From positions 1 to 14,667 of the forward strand of contig DAOVNC010000036.1 of assembly GCA_030630445.1 (NCBI GenBank): a stretch of DNA of 14,667 bases, given 5' to 3'. The translations under genes and the position numbers were made by a program. The number at the start of each line of letters is the position of its first letter. Within the stretch, counting starts at the first letter, position 1. This DNA comes from Kiritimatiellales bacterium (GTDB lineage Bacteria; Verrucomicrobiota; Kiritimatiellia; Kiritimatiellales; Pontiellaceae). The notes beneath the pieces are model-generated. The model searched no databases, had not been told where the DNA came from, and saw only the letters and a program-made list of their open reading frames with translations. This document shows, piece after piece, positions 14,346 through 14,667 of the stretch.

Positions 14346-14367
14346 TGCAATCTTTCCGCATTGCAAT
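14346..14367. promoter_or_regulatory. TGCAAT dyad, possible operator
   Basis: TGCAAT (14346-14351) and ATTGCA (14360-14365) are perfect inverted repeats with an 8-base spacer; the second half extends to the palindrome ATTGCAAT (14360-14367). A third TTGCAA lies about 60 bases further right. Position between divergent genes suits a regulator-binding site; no known regulator was matched. Confidence 0.3.
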
Positions 14368-14533
14368 TTCACGGTAATCCTCTTATTCCATATTTCAACA
14401 ATATCCCTTGTAAAATACGGGAGGGTTGCAAGGTTTTTCCAGAGGGGGATTTGTACGGCTTATTTTACCTTTTAACCAAAAATCGGAACCAACCATATGA
14501 AACGAGACTCAAAAACCTTAACAAACCTAGGCG

Positions 14534-14561
14534 TTTACACTCGGTCTACGCCCTCTATGGG
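14534..14561 (+). promoter_or_regulatory. Candidate promoter for the rightward thioredoxin-like gene
   Basis: TTTACA (14534-14539) and TATGGG (14556-14561) are separated by 16 bases and lie about 38 bases before the ATG. The -35 box is good and the -10 box is weak. Confidence 0.3.
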
Positions 14562-14598
14562 ATGATAGTGGAAGCAATTTGAAGATAAGGAGATGATG

Positions 14599-14667
14599 AT
14601 GCGAGTAGAACATTTAACAAAAGAGAGATTCAAAGAGATATTTTTTGACTATGAAACTTCAGAAGAG
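14599..14667 (+). CDS. N-terminal fragment, probably thioredoxin (3' end outside window)
   Basis: Only the first 23 codons are inside the window. Three ATG codons follow one another (14593, 14596, 14599) after AAGGAG at 14587-14592; the third has the best spacing of six bases. The peptide MRVEHLTKERFKEIFFDYET resembles the start of thioredoxins of anaerobic bacteria (VxxLTKxxFxEKVFDYE..., followed by the WCGPC motif), but the active site is not in view. If correct, this would be a genuine thioredoxin, unlike the cysteine-poor thioredoxin-fold gene at 6989-7321. The gene is divergent from the zinc-ribbon/deformylase run. Confidence 0.55.
   Translation, partial: MRVEHLTKERFKEIFFDYETSEE

Larger units (their letters stand above)
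14254..14598. other. 345-base divergent intergenic region with probable control sites
   Basis: No gene recognised; the readings across it are short and lack ribosome sites. It separates the leftward zinc-ribbon/deformylase run from the rightward thioredoxin-like start, so it should carry promoters for both. It contains a TGCAAT dyad (14346-14367), a further TTGCAA near 14425, and a candidate rightward promoter (14534-14561). A leftward -35/-10 pair could not be fixed with confidence. Confidence 0.6.

Overview
The window looks like a chromosomal piece of an anaerobic, Gram-negative member of the PVC group, perhaps Kiritimatiellota or a relative. This is an inference from gene content: a PEP-CTERM-tagged secreted protein, a secreted protein with DSDGDGLPDEWE-type calcium-binding loops, an outer-membrane barrel, a MoxR/DUF58 pair, and small ferredoxin and zinc-ribbon proteins. 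No rRNA, tRNA or marker gene is present to prove it.

Region 1 (1-4134, + strand) holds three tightly packed genes for large or secreted proteins: the C-terminal 834 residues of a long helical protein of unknown function, a secreted protein with EF-hand-like loops, and a PEP-CTERM protein. They are spaced 1-3 bases apart and probably form one transcript for cell-surface or exported products.

Region 2 (4165-6676, - strand) is a MoxR AAA+ ATPase and a DUF58 (von Willebrand A-like) protein, which are normally adjacent. Here they are separated by a four-helix-bundle protein gene (S23/TIGR02436 type). That gene is bracketed by two directly oriented, about 95% identical 117-118 bp copies of a palindromic repeat with 34-base inverted arms. 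Each copy abuts the stop codon of the gene before it. This cassette is the most unusual structure in the window.

Region 3 (6677-8206) has a 312-base gap with an orphan terminator-like hairpin, a thioredoxin-fold protein that lacks the nucleophilic cysteine, and a convergent proline iminopeptidase gene broken by a one-base deletion.

Region 4 (8268-14253, - strand) is a run of nine closely spaced genes. In transcription order: a small zinc-ribbon protein, peptide deformylase, a 2[4Fe-4S] ferredoxin, an MBL-fold hydrolase (COG1237-like), a small exported Cys/His-rich protein, an outer-membrane barrel with a His-rich segment, and a substrate-binding protein, ATPase and permease of a zinc-type ABC importer. 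The last five form a coherent metal-acquisition set: barrel in the outer membrane, binding proteins in the periplasm, ABC importer in the inner membrane. The first four are metal- or redox-dependent enzymes that may share the transcript.

A 345-base intergenic stretch with a TGCAAT dyad then separates this run from a divergent gene at the right edge. Its first 23 codons look like the start of a thioredoxin.
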